Of a DNA stretch of 64,000 bases, positions 1-9,779 are shown one piece after another. Origin of the DNA: Burkholderia anthina. GTDB lineage: Bacteria; Pseudomonadota; Gammaproteobacteria; Burkholderiales; Burkholderiaceae. The position numbers and the translations under genes were made by a program. Numbering within the stretch: position 1 is the stretch's first letter; every line of letters begins with the position of its first letter. The notes beneath the pieces are model-generated. The model had not been told where the DNA came from. It saw only the letters and a program-made list of their open reading frames with translations, and made no database searches. The stretch is taken from positions 1 to 64,000 of the forward strand of contig NZ_CABVLY010000024.1 of the NCBI RefSeq assembly GCF_902498995.1. Reading direction: 5' to 3'.

Positions 1-2117
1 GTCGGCGCGGCGGCGCTGGCGTCGGCCGGCTGCGCGGCGCTCGCCGCGTCGGGCGCCGATGCGGCGTTCGCCGCGCTGGCCGCGTTCGGCGGGACCGGTT
101 GCGGCAGCGCGGTGAAGCCGGCCGCGACGACGGCGGGCTTCGATGCGTCGCCGATCACCGGTGCGTTCACCGGCTCGGTCGCCGAGGCGGCGGCGGCCAC
201 GGCGGCCGACTCGCTCTGCGGGTTCTGGCGGTCGACGAGGTAGAAGTCGAGCACGCGGCGCGCGATCGGGCCCGCGGCCTGCGCCCCCCAGCCGCCGTTC
301 TCGACGACCAGCGCCACGGCGATCTGCGGATGGTCGACCGGTGCATACGCGATGAACAGCGCGTGGTCGCGCAGGTGTTCGGCGAGCAGGTGGCCCTTGT
401 AGTTCGAGCCCTGCAACGAGAACACCTGTGCGGTACCGGTCTTGCCGGCCGCCAGGTACTGGGCGCCGCGGAACACCTTGTACGCGGTGCCCGACGGGTT
501 TTCGACCACGTTCTCCATCCCGCGCTTCACGACGTCGATGTCGGACTGCTTGAGCGGGATCACTTCGCTTTCCTTCGGCACGGTCAGGTGGCGCGCCCGC
601 GTGATCGGATCCTCGATTTCCTTCACGAGGTGCGGCTTCATCACGATCCCGTTGTCCGCGAGCGTCGCGGTCGCATGGGCGAGCTGCAGGATCGTGAACG
701 AGTTGTAGCCCTGGCCGATCCCGAGGCTGATCGTTTCGCCGTCGAACCACTTCTGCTGCGCAGGCTTCTTGAACGCCTTCTTCTTCCAGTCGGTCGACGG
801 CAGGATCCCGCGCGCCTCGCCCTGGATGTCGATCCCGGTGATCTGGCCGAAACCGAACGGCTTCATGAAGTTCGCGATGGCATTCACGCCGAGGTCGCGC
901 GCGAGCATGTAGAAGTAGGTGTCGTTCGACACCATGATCGCCTTGTTCATGTCGACCCAGCCCTGGCCCGAGCGCACGTCGTTGCGGAACGTGTGGCCGC
1001 CGAACGTGAAGTAGCCGGGATCCTGGAAGCCCCAGCCGGGCGTGCGCTTGCCGAGCGTCAGGCCGGCCAGCGCCATGAACGGCTTGTAGGTCGAGCCGGG
1101 CGGGTAGGTGCCGTGCAGCGGGCGGTTCAGGAGCGGCTTGTCGGGAGAGTTGTTGAGCTCGTCCCAGGTCTGCTGGTCGATGCCGTCGACGAACGAGTTC
1201 GGATCGAAGCTCGGCGACGACACGAACGCGAGCACGTCGCCCGTCTTCGGCTCGATCGCGACAAGCGCGCCGCGCTTGCCGGCGAACGCCTGCTCGGCGA
1301 CCTGCTGCAGCCCGATGTCGAGCGACAGCACGAGGTTGTTGCCGGGCGTCGCCTGCGTGCGCGACAGCGTGCGCACCGGCCGGCCGCCGGCCGTCACCTC
1401 GACTTCCTCGAAGCCCGTCAGGCCATGCAGCTCGGTCTCGTAGCTCTGCTCGACGCCGATCTTGCCGATGTAGTCGGTGCCCTTGTAGTTGTTCGCGTCG
1501 CGACGCGGATCGTAATTTTCCTGATCGCTGTCGTTGTCGTCGCTCATCGCGTCGATGCGATCCTGGTCGCGCTTCGAGATCCGGCCGATGTAGCCGATCA
1601 CGTGCGCGGCCGTCATGCCGAGCGGGTACTGGCGGAACAGCCGCGCGCGCACGTCGACGCCGGGGAAGCGGAAGCGCTGCGCGGTGAAGCGCGCGACTTC
1701 CGCGTCGGTCAGGCGCGTGCGGATCGGCAGGCTCTCGAAGTTCTTCGAGTCTTCCTGCAGCTTCTTGAAGCGGCGGCGGTCGCGCGCGTCGATCGGGATG
1801 ATCTCGGACAGCTTGTCGATCGTGTTGTCGAGCGTGTCGTCGAGCTTCGACGGCGTGATTTCGAGCGTATACGCCGAATAGTTCTTCGCGAGGACGACGC
1901 CGTTGCGGTCGGTGATGATCCCGCGGTTCGGCACGATCGGCGCGACCGAGATGCGGTTTTCCTCGGCCTGCAGCGCGTATTTGCCGTGCTGGAACAGCTG
2001 CAGGTAGAAGAAACGGCTCGCGAGCAGCCCGAAGCAGACGAACACGAACACGCCCGCCGCCGCGACGCGCAGGCGGAACCTCGAGAGCTGTTGCTGGGTG
2101 TCGTTGAATTCGGTCAT
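1..2117 (-). CDS. mrdA: Penicillin-binding protein 2 (MrdA), 3' end outside window
   Basis: Peptidoglycan DD-transpeptidase of the cell-elongation machinery, anchored in the inner membrane with a periplasmic catalytic domain. The 705 codons visible begin with a short cytoplasmic tail and one membrane segment (about residues 17-37), then the PBP dimerisation domain. The active-site motif STYKP has its serine at about residue 342 and the KTGT motif is at about 559-562. After the transpeptidase fold comes a long Ala/Pro-rich tail that E. coli PBP2 lacks; it is still open at base 1, so the stop lies outside. It follows mreD on the same strand after a 121-base gap. rodA would be expected next. Confidence 0.95.
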   Translation of the reverse strand, partial: MTEFNDTQQQLSRFRLRVAAAGVFVFVCFGLLASRFFYLQLFQHGKYALQAEENRISVAPIVPNRGIITDRNGVVLAKNYSAYTLEITPSKLDDTLDNTIDKLSEIIPIDARDRRRFKKLQEDSKNFESLPIRTRLTDAEVARFTAQRFRFPGVDVRARLFRQYPLGMTAAHVIGYIGRISKRDQDRIDAMSDDNDSDQENYDPRRDANNYKGTDYIGKIGVEQSYETELHGLTGFEEVEVTAGGRPVRTLSRTQATPGNNLVLSLDIGLQQVAEQAFAGKRGALVAIEPKTGDVLAFVSSPSFDPNSFVDGIDQQTWDELNNSPDKPLLNRPLHGTYPPGSTYKPFMALAGLTLGKRTPGWGFQDPGYFTFGGHTFRNDVRSGQGWVDMNKAIMVSNDTYFYMLARDLGVNAIANFMKPFGFGQITGIDIQGEARGILPSTDWKKKAFKKPAQQKWFDGETISLGIGQGYNSFTILQLAHATATLADNGIVMKPHLVKEIEDPITRARHLTVPKESEVIPLKQSDIDVVKRGMENVVENPSGTAYKVFRGAQYLAAGKTGTAQVFSLQGSNYKGHLLAEHLRDHALFIAYAPVDHPQIAVALVVENGGWGAQAAGPIARRVLDFYLVDRQNPQSESAAVAAAASATEPVNAPVIGDASKPAVVAAGFTALPQPVPPNAASAANAASAPDAASAAQPADASAAAP

Positions 2118-2238
2118 GCGGTTACGTTCGATCTGGCCCGTGCGCGGCGAGCGGGCGCGGGCGAGGGGCGGCCCCGGCGCACGGCGCGCGGCAGGCTGGG
2201 GGGCGGCGGGTATTCAAGGTCGGTCTCGGCGGCGCGGC

Positions 2239-2751
2239 TCAGATGGGGCGCGTATCGTCCGGATCGACCGGGCGGCGTTGCGGCATCAGCAGCAGATGGC
2301 TTGCGATCGGCCACAGCGCGGCCTCGACGAAGCCGTCCACCAGGTAGCGCCAGCCGGGGAACGCGGCACCCATCACGAGGCGGATCACGAACGGCACGAG
2401 CTGCGCGACGACGAGCAGCGGCGTTACATACAGCACCTGCACGCCGATCGGCATCCACAGCACGCGCCGGTGGATCGTGATCGCGCCGTACGACAGCAGC
2501 GTATAGGCGAGCGCATGCTCGCCGAGCAGCCCCGCGTCATGCACGTCCATGAGGATGCCGAGCGCGAACGCGACACCCATGCCGACCTTGCGCGGCTGGT
2601 GAATGTTCCAGAACAGCAGCACGAGCGCGACGAAATCGGGCACGCCGGGCAGGCGGCCCCACGGCATCAGGTTCAGCAGGAACGCGGCGGCGAGGCTGAA
2701 GACGATGAAGTACGGGTTGACCGGCTGCAGGATGTATTGCGGGCGGTTCAT
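2239..2751 (-). CDS. mreD: Rod shape-determining protein MreD
   Basis: Integral inner-membrane component of the elongasome that links MreC to the cytoplasmic MreB filaments. The 170-residue product is hydrophobic with about five or six membrane segments, the usual size for MreD. The start overlaps the mreC stop by four bases (ATGA), indicating translational coupling. MreD is poorly conserved in sequence, so identification rests on size, hydrophobicity and its position between mreC and mrdA. Confidence 0.92.
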   Translation of the reverse strand: MNRPQYILQPVNPYFIVFSLAAAFLLNLMPWGRLPGVPDFVALVLLFWNIHQPRKVGMGVAFALGILMDVHDAGLLGEHALAYTLLSYGAITIHRRVLWMPIGVQVLYVTPLLVVAQLVPFVIRLVMGAAFPGWRYLVDGFVEAALWPIASHLLLMPQRRPVDPDDTRPI

Positions 2752-3809
2752 CGCTGGGCTCCTGATTGCCCGGCCGCGGGCTTCGCGGGTGCGGCGGCGG
2801 GCTTTGCCGGAGCGGCAGGCGCAGCCGGCGCGGGTTTCGCGCCGGGCGCGGGCGCGGCGGCCGGCTTCGCATTCGCGGCGGCCTTCTCGCTTTTTGCGGC
2901 AGCCTTCGCGCCCTTTTTGGCGCCCTTCGCGTTCTTGTCGGCGGCCGGATCGGGATCGGCCGGGCGCGGCGGGGCGTCGTTCTGGTAGTGCAGCACGAGC
3001 ATCTGGCGCGCGCCGCGCACGGCGGCGATCGGCGCGCAGGTCACGCGGGCGAATGCGGTGTCGGCGAGCTTGTCGACGCGCACGACCTTCGCGACCGGCA
3101 GGCCCGGCGGGTAGACGCCGTCGAGGCCGCTCGTGACGAGTTCGTCGCCCACGAGGAGGTCGGAGCTGGTCGGCACGAAGCGCAGGTCGAGCGAGTCGCC
3201 CTTCGGCGTGCCGTAGATCACGCTGCGCAGGCCGGTGCGCAGCACCTGCACGGGAATCGCGAGGTCGCGGTCGGTGATCAGCGTGACTTCGGCCTGCAGC
3301 GGGAACACGCGCGTGACCTGGCCGATCACGCCGTCTTCGCTGACGACCGGTGCGCCGTCCTGGATGCCCTGCTGCGAACCCTGCCCGATCACGATCTTCT
3401 GCGTGAACGGGTCGCTGGTGTCGTACTGGATCTCGACCGGCGTCGATTGCGTCGCGATGTGCTGGCGCAGCTCGAGCACCGCGCGCAGGTGCACGTTCTC
3501 CTGCGCGAGCACGGCGGCCTGGTTGGCCTGCGTGGACAACTGCAGGTTGCGCTTGCGCAGCGCGTCGTTCTCGTGGCGCAGCGATGCGCCCGTGACGGCG
3601 ATGTCGGCCGCGCCCATGAACAGGTCGCGCGGCACGAGCGCTGCGCGCTGCAGCGGGTACAGCACGGTGCCCAGCACGCCGCGGACGATTTCGAGCGTGC
3701 TGAAGCGCGCGTCCGACACGAGGAGCGCGATCGCGAGTGCGACGAAGAAGATGAGCCGCGCGAGCGCGGGCGGACCTTGCTTGAAGAGGGGCGGCGGACT
3801 GTATTCCAT
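2748..3809 (-). CDS. mreC: Rod shape-determining protein MreC
   Basis: Bitopic periplasmic scaffold that activates PBP2/RodA during lateral wall growth. The 353-residue product has a short N-terminal cytoplasmic part, one membrane helix (about 17-35), a coiled coil (about 75-115) and the paired beta-barrel MreC domain to about residue 275. The last 75 or so residues are an Ala/Pro/Lys-rich tail of low complexity, longer than the classical E. coli form. The gene lies 128 bases after mreB and overlaps mreD by four bases. Confidence 0.95.
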   Translation of the reverse strand: MEYSPPPLFKQGPPALARLIFFVALAIALLVSDARFSTLEIVRGVLGTVLYPLQRAALVPRDLFMGAADIAVTGASLRHENDALRKRNLQLSTQANQAAVLAQENVHLRAVLELRQHIATQSTPVEIQYDTSDPFTQKIVIGQGSQQGIQDGAPVVSEDGVIGQVTRVFPLQAEVTLITDRDLAIPVQVLRTGLRSVIYGTPKGDSLDLRFVPTSSDLLVGDELVTSGLDGVYPPGLPVAKVVRVDKLADTAFARVTCAPIAAVRGARQMLVLHYQNDAPPRPADPDPAADKNAKGAKKGAKAAAKSEKAAANAKPAAAPAPGAKPAPAAPAAPAKPAAAPAKPAAGQSGAQR

Positions 3810-3937
3810 GGTCGGCGCCGGGCGCGTGGTGATCGGTTAAATAATGCTCAGACGCGCAAACGGCGTGGCGGTTCGTTCTGAACGAGCGATCCGGCCACGC
3901 CGCGGGTGCGTCATATCAAACGGGACTGCTTAGACCA

Positions 3938-4981
<1,044 letters not shown>

Positions 4982-5347
4982 TCAGAATCCTGTTTCGCTC
5001 TGGGCCGGCCCTGCATAGCGAGCGCTGAGGGCGGCAGCGGAAAAAATAACAGCCTCGGGAAGCGTGGCGGAAGCGGCCGCCGCGGCGCACGAAGCTGCGA
5101 GTGATGTCTACCGGGGGCGCACGAAGCACGCACGGCTTGCCGAAGTGGGGCGAAACGGTGCGGGAAAAGGCTGCCGGGTTTGGGTCGAACGCGTAATGAT
5201 ACCTTATAATTTCACGGTATTTGAATCGAAACGGGCGGTATTTTTGCCGCTTCGGCCCCGATTTTTGAGGGTGGGATCGCACCCTCCAACCCCCCGCCGC
5301 AACGCTGTTTTCGAGGTGTTGCGCAGTCTTGTTTTTCCGGTGATCGC
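4982..5347. promoter_or_regulatory. Divergent mreB / gatC intergenic region
   Basis: No gene is supported in these 366 bases. The stretch around 5195-5225 is the only AT-rich island. It holds TATAAT at 5205-5210 reading toward gatC. On the other strand TTCAAA is followed after 18 bases by TATCAT, reading toward mreB. These are plausible divergent promoters, but the -35 for gatC is weak. The rest is a GC-rich leader for both genes. Confidence 0.45.
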
Positions 5348-5647
5348 ATGGCCCTGACCCTGACCGATGTGAAACGCATCGCGCACCTGGCGCGACTCGA
5401 AATGGCCGACGCCGACGCCGAGCATACGCTCGGCCAGCTCAACGAATTCTTCGGCCTCGTCGAGCGGATGCAGGCGGTCGACACCGCCGGCATCGCGCCG
5501 CTCGCCCACCCGATCGAACAGATCCAGGAAGTCGCGCAACGCCTGCGTGACGACGCCGTGACGGAAGTCGTCAATCGCGACGACAACCAGCGTCCGGCGC
5601 CGGCCGTCCAGGACGGCCTCTATCTCGTGCCGAAGGTGATCGAGTAA
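5348..5647 (+). CDS. gatC: Asp-tRNA(Asn)/Glu-tRNA(Gln) amidotransferase subunit C
   Basis: Small scaffold subunit of the GatCAB complex, which amidates mischarged Glu-tRNA(Gln) and/or Asp-tRNA(Asn). The 99-residue length and the sequence (N-terminal DVKRIAHLARLEMADADAE, a central HP(I/V) segment and an arginine-rich DDAVTEV-like region) match GatC. The first gene of gatCAB, 66 bases before gatA. Burkholderia normally lacks a direct asparaginyl route, so the complex is expected to be essential. Confidence 0.95.
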   Translation: MALTLTDVKRIAHLARLEMADADAEHTLGQLNEFFGLVERMQAVDTAGIAPLAHPIEQIQEVAQRLRDDAVTEVVNRDDNQRPAPAVQDGLYLVPKVIE

Positions 5648-5713
5648 GCATTCGCTGACAAGCGCGCCGGCCCTGCGCCGCGCGCGACCCAGAATTCCCA
5701 GGAAAACCACTCA

Positions 5714-7285
5714 ATGCACGCAAAAAGCCTGACCGAACTGCGCGCCGCGCTCGCCGCCAAGGAATGCTCGGCCGTCGAGCTCGCGCAGCTCTACCTGAAA
5801 CGGATCGACGCGGCTCGCGACCTGAACGCGTTCGTCCATGTCGACGCCGATCTGACCCTCGCACAGGCGAAGGCCGCCGACGCCGAACTCGCGCGCGGCG
5901 CGGGCGGCGCGCTGACCGGCTTGCCGATCGCGCACAAGGACGTGTTCGTCACGCGCGGCTGGCGCTCGACCGCCGGCTCGAAGATGCTCGCGAACTACGA
6001 GAGCCCGTTCGACGCGACCGTCGTCGCCCGCCTGCAGGCGGCCGGCATGGTCACGCTCGGCAAGACCAACATGGACGAGTTCGCGATGGGCTCGTCCAAC
6101 GAGAACTCGGCGTTCGGCGCGGTGAAGAACCCGTGGGACACCAATGCGGTGCCGGGCGGCAGCTCGGGCGGCAGCTCGGCCGCCGTCGCCGCGCGCCTCG
6201 CGCCGGCCGCGACCGGCACCGACACCGGCGGCTCGATCCGCCAGCCCGCGTCGTTCGCGGGCGTGACGGGCATCAAGCCGACATACGGCCGCGTGTCGCG
6301 CTACGGGATGATCGCGTTCGCGTCGTCGCTCGACCAGGGCGGCCCGATGGCGCAGAGCGCGTCCGACTGCGCGCTGCTGCTGAACGCGATGGCCGGCTTC
6401 GACGAGCGCGACTCGACGAGCCTCGAGCACGACGACGAGGATTTCACGTGCCACCTCGGCCAGCCGTGGGCGGCCGGCAACGACGCGGGCAAGCCGCTCG
6501 CGGGCCTGCGCATCGGCCTGCCGAACGAATATTTCGGCGACGGTCTCGCCGACGACGTGCGCGCATCGATCGACGCGGCGCTCAAGCAATATGAAGCGCT
6601 CGGCGCGACGCTCGTGCCCGTATCGCTGCCGAAGACGGAGCTGTCGATCCCCGTGTACTACGTGATCGCACCGGCTGAAGCGTCGTCGAACCTGTCGCGT
6701 TTCGACGGCGTGCGCTTCGGCCATCGCGCCGCGCAGTACGGCGACCTGCTCGACATGTACAAGAAGTCGCGCGCCGAAGGCTTCGGGCCTGAAGTGAAGC
6801 GCCGGATTCTCGTCGGCGCCTACGTGCTGTCGCACGGCTACTACGACGCGTACTACCTGCAGGCGCAGAAGATCCGCCGCATCATCGCGCAGGATTTCCA
6901 GGAAGCGTTTAAGTCCTGCGACGTCATCATGGGCCCGGCGTCGCCGACGGTCGCATGGGATCTCGGCGCGAAGGGCGACGATCCGGTGCAGATGTATCTC
7001 GCGGATATCTACACGCTGTCGGTGAGCCTCGCCGGCCTGCCCGGCATGAGCGTGCCGTGCGGTTTCGGCGCGGGCGCGAACGCGAAGCGTCCGGTCGGCC
7101 TGCAGATCATCGGCAACTATTTCAACGAAGCCCGGATGCTGCAGGTCGCCGACGCGTTCCAGCGCGCGACCGACTGGCACAAGCAAGTTCCGGCGGGGGT
7201 GGGGAATGAGCCCCCACGCTCACTTTGTTCGCTGCCCCCCGAGGGGGCGCATGCCTCCCTTGAGGCGGCTCGGCGGGAGGCATGA
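5714..7285 (+). CDS. gatA: GatA amidase subunit with repeat-encoded C-terminal extension
   Basis: Amidase-signature enzyme that supplies ammonia from glutamine to GatB. Hallmarks are the catalytic Lys in IAHKDVFVTRG, the Gly/Ser-rich signature GGSSGGSSAAVAARLAP and the cis-Ser/Ser in TDTGGSIRQPA. The product is 523 residues. By comparison with remembered Burkholderia GatA it should end near PAGV at residue 496 (codon 7199-7201). The last 27 residues come from a palindromic repeat read in frame (7202-7282). The stop overlaps an ATG of gatB. The extension is unlikely to reach the active site but might affect assembly. Confidence 0.95.
   Translation: MHAKSLTELRAALAAKECSAVELAQLYLKRIDAARDLNAFVHVDADLTLAQAKAADAELARGAGGALTGLPIAHKDVFVTRGWRSTAGSKMLANYESPFDATVVARLQAAGMVTLGKTNMDEFAMGSSNENSAFGAVKNPWDTNAVPGGSSGGSSAAVAARLAPAATGTDTGGSIRQPASFAGVTGIKPTYGRVSRYGMIAFASSLDQGGPMAQSASDCALLLNAMAGFDERDSTSLEHDDEDFTCHLGQPWAAGNDAGKPLAGLRIGLPNEYFGDGLADDVRASIDAALKQYEALGATLVPVSLPKTELSIPVYYVIAPAEASSNLSRFDGVRFGHRAAQYGDLLDMYKKSRAEGFGPEVKRRILVGAYVLSHGYYDAYYLQAQKIRRIIAQDFQEAFKSCDVIMGPASPTVAWDLGAKGDDPVQMYLADIYTLSVSLAGLPGMSVPCGFGAGANAKRPVGLQIIGNYFNEARMLQVADAFQRATDWHKQVPAGVGNEPPRSLCSLPPEGAHASLEAARREA
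7202..7284 (+). repeat. Palindromic extragenic-type repeat at the gatA/gatB junction
   Basis: GC-rich element with two hairpins. The first is a C-run/G-run pair at 7235-7247. The second is a perfect 10-base inverted repeat, CATGCCTCCC at 7250-7259 and GGGAGGCATG at 7275-7284, with a 15-base loop. It resembles the CCCCCACGCTC...CCCCCGAGGGGG family that I recall as dispersed in betaproteobacterial genomes. It encodes the last 27 residues of GatA and supplies the ribosome-binding site of gatB (GGGAGG at 7275-7280, seven bases before the ATG at 7288). The 3' arm of the hairpin contains that site, so folding could restrain gatB translation. Confidence 0.75.
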
Positions 7286-7287
7286 AT

Positions 7288-8763
7288 ATGGCTACTCAAT
7301 GGGAAGTCGTCATCGGTCTCGAGACGCACGCGCAACTGTCGACCGTCTCGAAGATTTTCTCCGGCGCGTCGACGCAGTTCGGCGCGGAGCCGAATACGCA
7401 GGCCTGCCCCGTCGACCTGGCGCTGCCGGGCGTGCTGCCGGTGCTGAACCGCGGCGCGGTCGAGCGCGCGATCCGCTTCGGCCTCGCGATCGGCTCGACC
7501 ATCGCGCCGCGCAGCATCTTCGCGCGCAAGAATTATTTCTACCCCGATCTGCCGAAGGGCTATCAGATCAGCCAGTACGAGATTCCGGTCGTGCAGGGCG
7601 GCCAGATCACGATCCAGGTGCCCGCCAACGAAAAGGCCGGCAAGGAAGCGTACGAGAAGACGGTCAACCTGACCCGCGCGCACCTCGAGGAAGATGCGGG
7701 CAAGTCGCTGCATGAAGACTTCGCCGGGATGACGGGGATCGACCTGAACCGCGCGGGCACGCCGCTGCTCGAGATCGTCACCGAGCCGGAAATGCGCAGC
7801 GCGGCCGAAGCCGTGGCCTATGCGAAGGCGCTGCATGCGCTCGTCGTGTGGCTCGGCATCTGCGACGGCAACATGCAGGAAGGCTCGTTCCGCTGCGACG
7901 CGAACGTGTCGGTGCGCCCCGTCGGCCAGGAGAAGTTCGGCACGCGTGCCGAGATCAAGAACCTGAACTCGTTCCGGTTCCTCGAGGAAGCGATCAACTA
8001 CGAGGTCCGTCGCCAGATCGAGCTGATCGAGGACGGCGGCGAAGTCGTGCAGGAAACGCGCCTCTACGATCCGGACAAGCGCGAGACGCGCTCGATGCGC
8101 AGCAAGGAAGACGCGCACGACTACCGCTACTTCCCCGATCCCGACCTGATGCCGCTCGTGATCGGCCAGGACTGGGTCGAGCGCGTGCAGGCCGGGATGC
8201 CCGAGCTGCCGGCCGCGATGCAGCAGCGCTTCGCCGAGCAATATGGCGTGTCCGCGTACGACGCGGGCGTGCTGACGTCGAGCAAGGCGATGGCCGCGTA
8301 TTTCGAATCGGTGGTCGCGAAGGCGGGCGCGGCGAACGCGAAGATCGCCGCGAACTGGCTGATGGGCGACGTGTCGTCGCAGCTGAACCGCGACGGCATC
8401 GAGATCGACGCGATCCCGGTCTCGGCCGCCCAGCTCGCGCTGGTGCTGCAGCGCATCGCTGACGGCACGATCTCGAACAAGATCGCGAAGGAAATCTTCG
8501 CGACGATCTGGGACGAGCAGGCAACCGACGAAGGCGCGGCCGACCGCATCATCGACGCGAAGGGCCTGAAGCAGATCTCCGACACCGGCGCGCTGGAAGC
8601 GATCATCGACGAGGTGCTCGCAGCGAACGCGAAGTCGGTCGAGGAATTCCGCGCGGGCAAGGAAAAGGCGTTCAACGCGCTGATCGGCCAGGCCATGAAG
8701 GCGACGAAGGGCAAGGCCAATCCGCAGCAGGTCAACGAACTGCTGAAGAAGAAGCTCGGCTGA
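7288..8763 (+). CDS. gatB: Asp-tRNA(Asn)/Glu-tRNA(Gln) amidotransferase subunit B
   Basis: tRNA-binding and kinase subunit of GatCAB; it phosphorylates the mischarged Glu or Asp and transfers ammonia delivered by GatA. The 491-residue product starts MATQWEVVIGLETHAQLST and carries the conserved GatB catalytic domain followed by the helical and YqeY-like C-terminal domains. An in-frame ATG two codons earlier (7282) overlaps the gatA stop. The site at 7288 is preferred because GGGAGG lies seven bases upstream of it but only one base from the other. Followed by a strong hairpin terminator. Confidence 0.95.
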   Translation: MATQWEVVIGLETHAQLSTVSKIFSGASTQFGAEPNTQACPVDLALPGVLPVLNRGAVERAIRFGLAIGSTIAPRSIFARKNYFYPDLPKGYQISQYEIPVVQGGQITIQVPANEKAGKEAYEKTVNLTRAHLEEDAGKSLHEDFAGMTGIDLNRAGTPLLEIVTEPEMRSAAEAVAYAKALHALVVWLGICDGNMQEGSFRCDANVSVRPVGQEKFGTRAEIKNLNSFRFLEEAINYEVRRQIELIEDGGEVVQETRLYDPDKRETRSMRSKEDAHDYRYFPDPDLMPLVIGQDWVERVQAGMPELPAAMQQRFAEQYGVSAYDAGVLTSSKAMAAYFESVVAKAGAANAKIAANWLMGDVSSQLNRDGIEIDAIPVSAAQLALVLQRIADGTISNKIAKEIFATIWDEQATDEGAADRIIDAKGLKQISDTGALEAIIDEVLAANAKSVEEFRAGKEKAFNALIGQAMKATKGKANPQQVNELLKKKLG

Positions 8764-8791
8764 ACATGGGCGCGCGCCTGAACCGCGCTTG

Positions 8792-8835
8792 ACGACGGGC
8801 CGCCGCCGAACCTGTTCGGGGCGGCCCGTCGTTTT
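8792..8835 (+). terminator. Rho-independent terminator after gatCAB
   Basis: Inverted repeat ACGACGGGCCGC (8792-8803) with GCGGCCCGTCGT (8821-8832), then a short T run to 8835. It lies 29 bases past the gatB stop and before the PPK2 gene. Confidence 0.8.
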
Positions 8836-8889
8836 GGTGCATGCGTTATCGTGTGCACGTGCGCACCACACCGTCCAACGGAGGAACGA

Positions 8890-9729
8890 ATGGCGAAACA
8901 ACCGTCGCTCGACGATTTCCGCGTGCCGTACGGCACGCGCGAGAAGGAAGCTGCCGGATTCAAGCTCGATGCGTTCGATCCGGGCGCGAAGCCGTTCTCG
9001 TCGGGTTCGAAGGACGCCGACCGCGAACGGCTCACCGCCGTGTCGACGGCGCTCGACGTGCAGCAGGAGCGCCTGCACACGCAGCAGAAGAAGCGCGTGC
9101 TGCTCGTGCTGCAGGGGATGGACACCAGCGGCAAGGACGGCACCGTGCGCGCGGTGTTCCGCGACGTCGATCCGCTCGGCTTGCGCATCGTGCCGTTCAA
9201 GGCGCCCACGCCGATCGAGGCCGCGCACGACTTCCTGTGGCGCGTGCATGCGCAGGTGCCGGCCGCGGGCGAACTCGCGATCTTCAACCGCAGCCACTAC
9301 GAAGACGTGCTCGTGCCGCGCGTGCTCGACCTCATCGACGACAAGGAATGCGAGCGCCGCTACCGGCAGATCCGCGATTTCGAGACGATGCTGGCCGAGA
9401 ACGGCACGACGATCATCAAGTGCTTCCTGCATATCTCGAAGGACGAGCAGCGCGAGCGGCTGCAGGCGCGCATCGACGATCCGGCCAAGCACTGGAAATT
9501 CGACATCTCCGATCTCGACGCGCGCAAGCACTGGGACGCGTACCAGTCGGCGTACCGCGACGCGCTCGCCGCGACGTCGGCCGAGCATGCGCCGTGGTAC
9601 GTGATTCCGGCGAACTCGAAGACGCACCGCAACGTGATGATCTCCGAACTGCTGCTGCGCACGATGACCGACATGAAGCTCGAATTCCCGCCGCCGAAGC
9701 CGGAGCTCGACGGGGTGAAGATCCGCTAG
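8890..9729 (+). CDS. PPK2-family polyphosphate:nucleotide phosphotransferase
   Basis: Cytoplasmic enzyme that transfers phosphate between inorganic polyphosphate and nucleotides. The 279-residue single-domain protein has a Walker A loop at about 76-85 (GMDTSGKDGT), a lid region rich in Arg, and a Walker-B-like AIFNRSHYEDVLV at about 130-142, the standard PPK2 arrangement. The start at 8890 follows GGAGGAACGA; an upstream in-frame ATG (8851) lacks such a site. Whether the preferred substrate is a nucleoside mono- or diphosphate (PPK2 class) cannot be settled from motifs alone. Single gene between a terminator and exonuclease III. Confidence 0.9.
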   Translation: MAKQPSLDDFRVPYGTREKEAAGFKLDAFDPGAKPFSSGSKDADRERLTAVSTALDVQQERLHTQQKKRVLLVLQGMDTSGKDGTVRAVFRDVDPLGLRIVPFKAPTPIEAAHDFLWRVHAQVPAAGELAIFNRSHYEDVLVPRVLDLIDDKECERRYRQIRDFETMLAENGTTIIKCFLHISKDEQRERLQARIDDPAKHWKFDISDLDARKHWDAYQSAYRDALAATSAEHAPWYVIPANSKTHRNVMISELLLRTMTDMKLEFPPPKPELDGVKIR

Positions 9730-9779
9730 GCTGCGATCCTGTAAAAAACATCGAACTGAACTGAACAACGGAACCCGAC

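Noticed and set aside
99..2480. A 793-codon plus-strand frame
   Set aside because: Lies antisense to mrdA, which has clear PBP2 motifs; Arg/Val/Asp-rich composition is typical of shadow frames in GC-rich DNA.
7117..9768. An 883-codon minus-strand frame
   Set aside because: Antisense to gatB and the PPK2 gene, both with recognised motifs; no domain resemblance.
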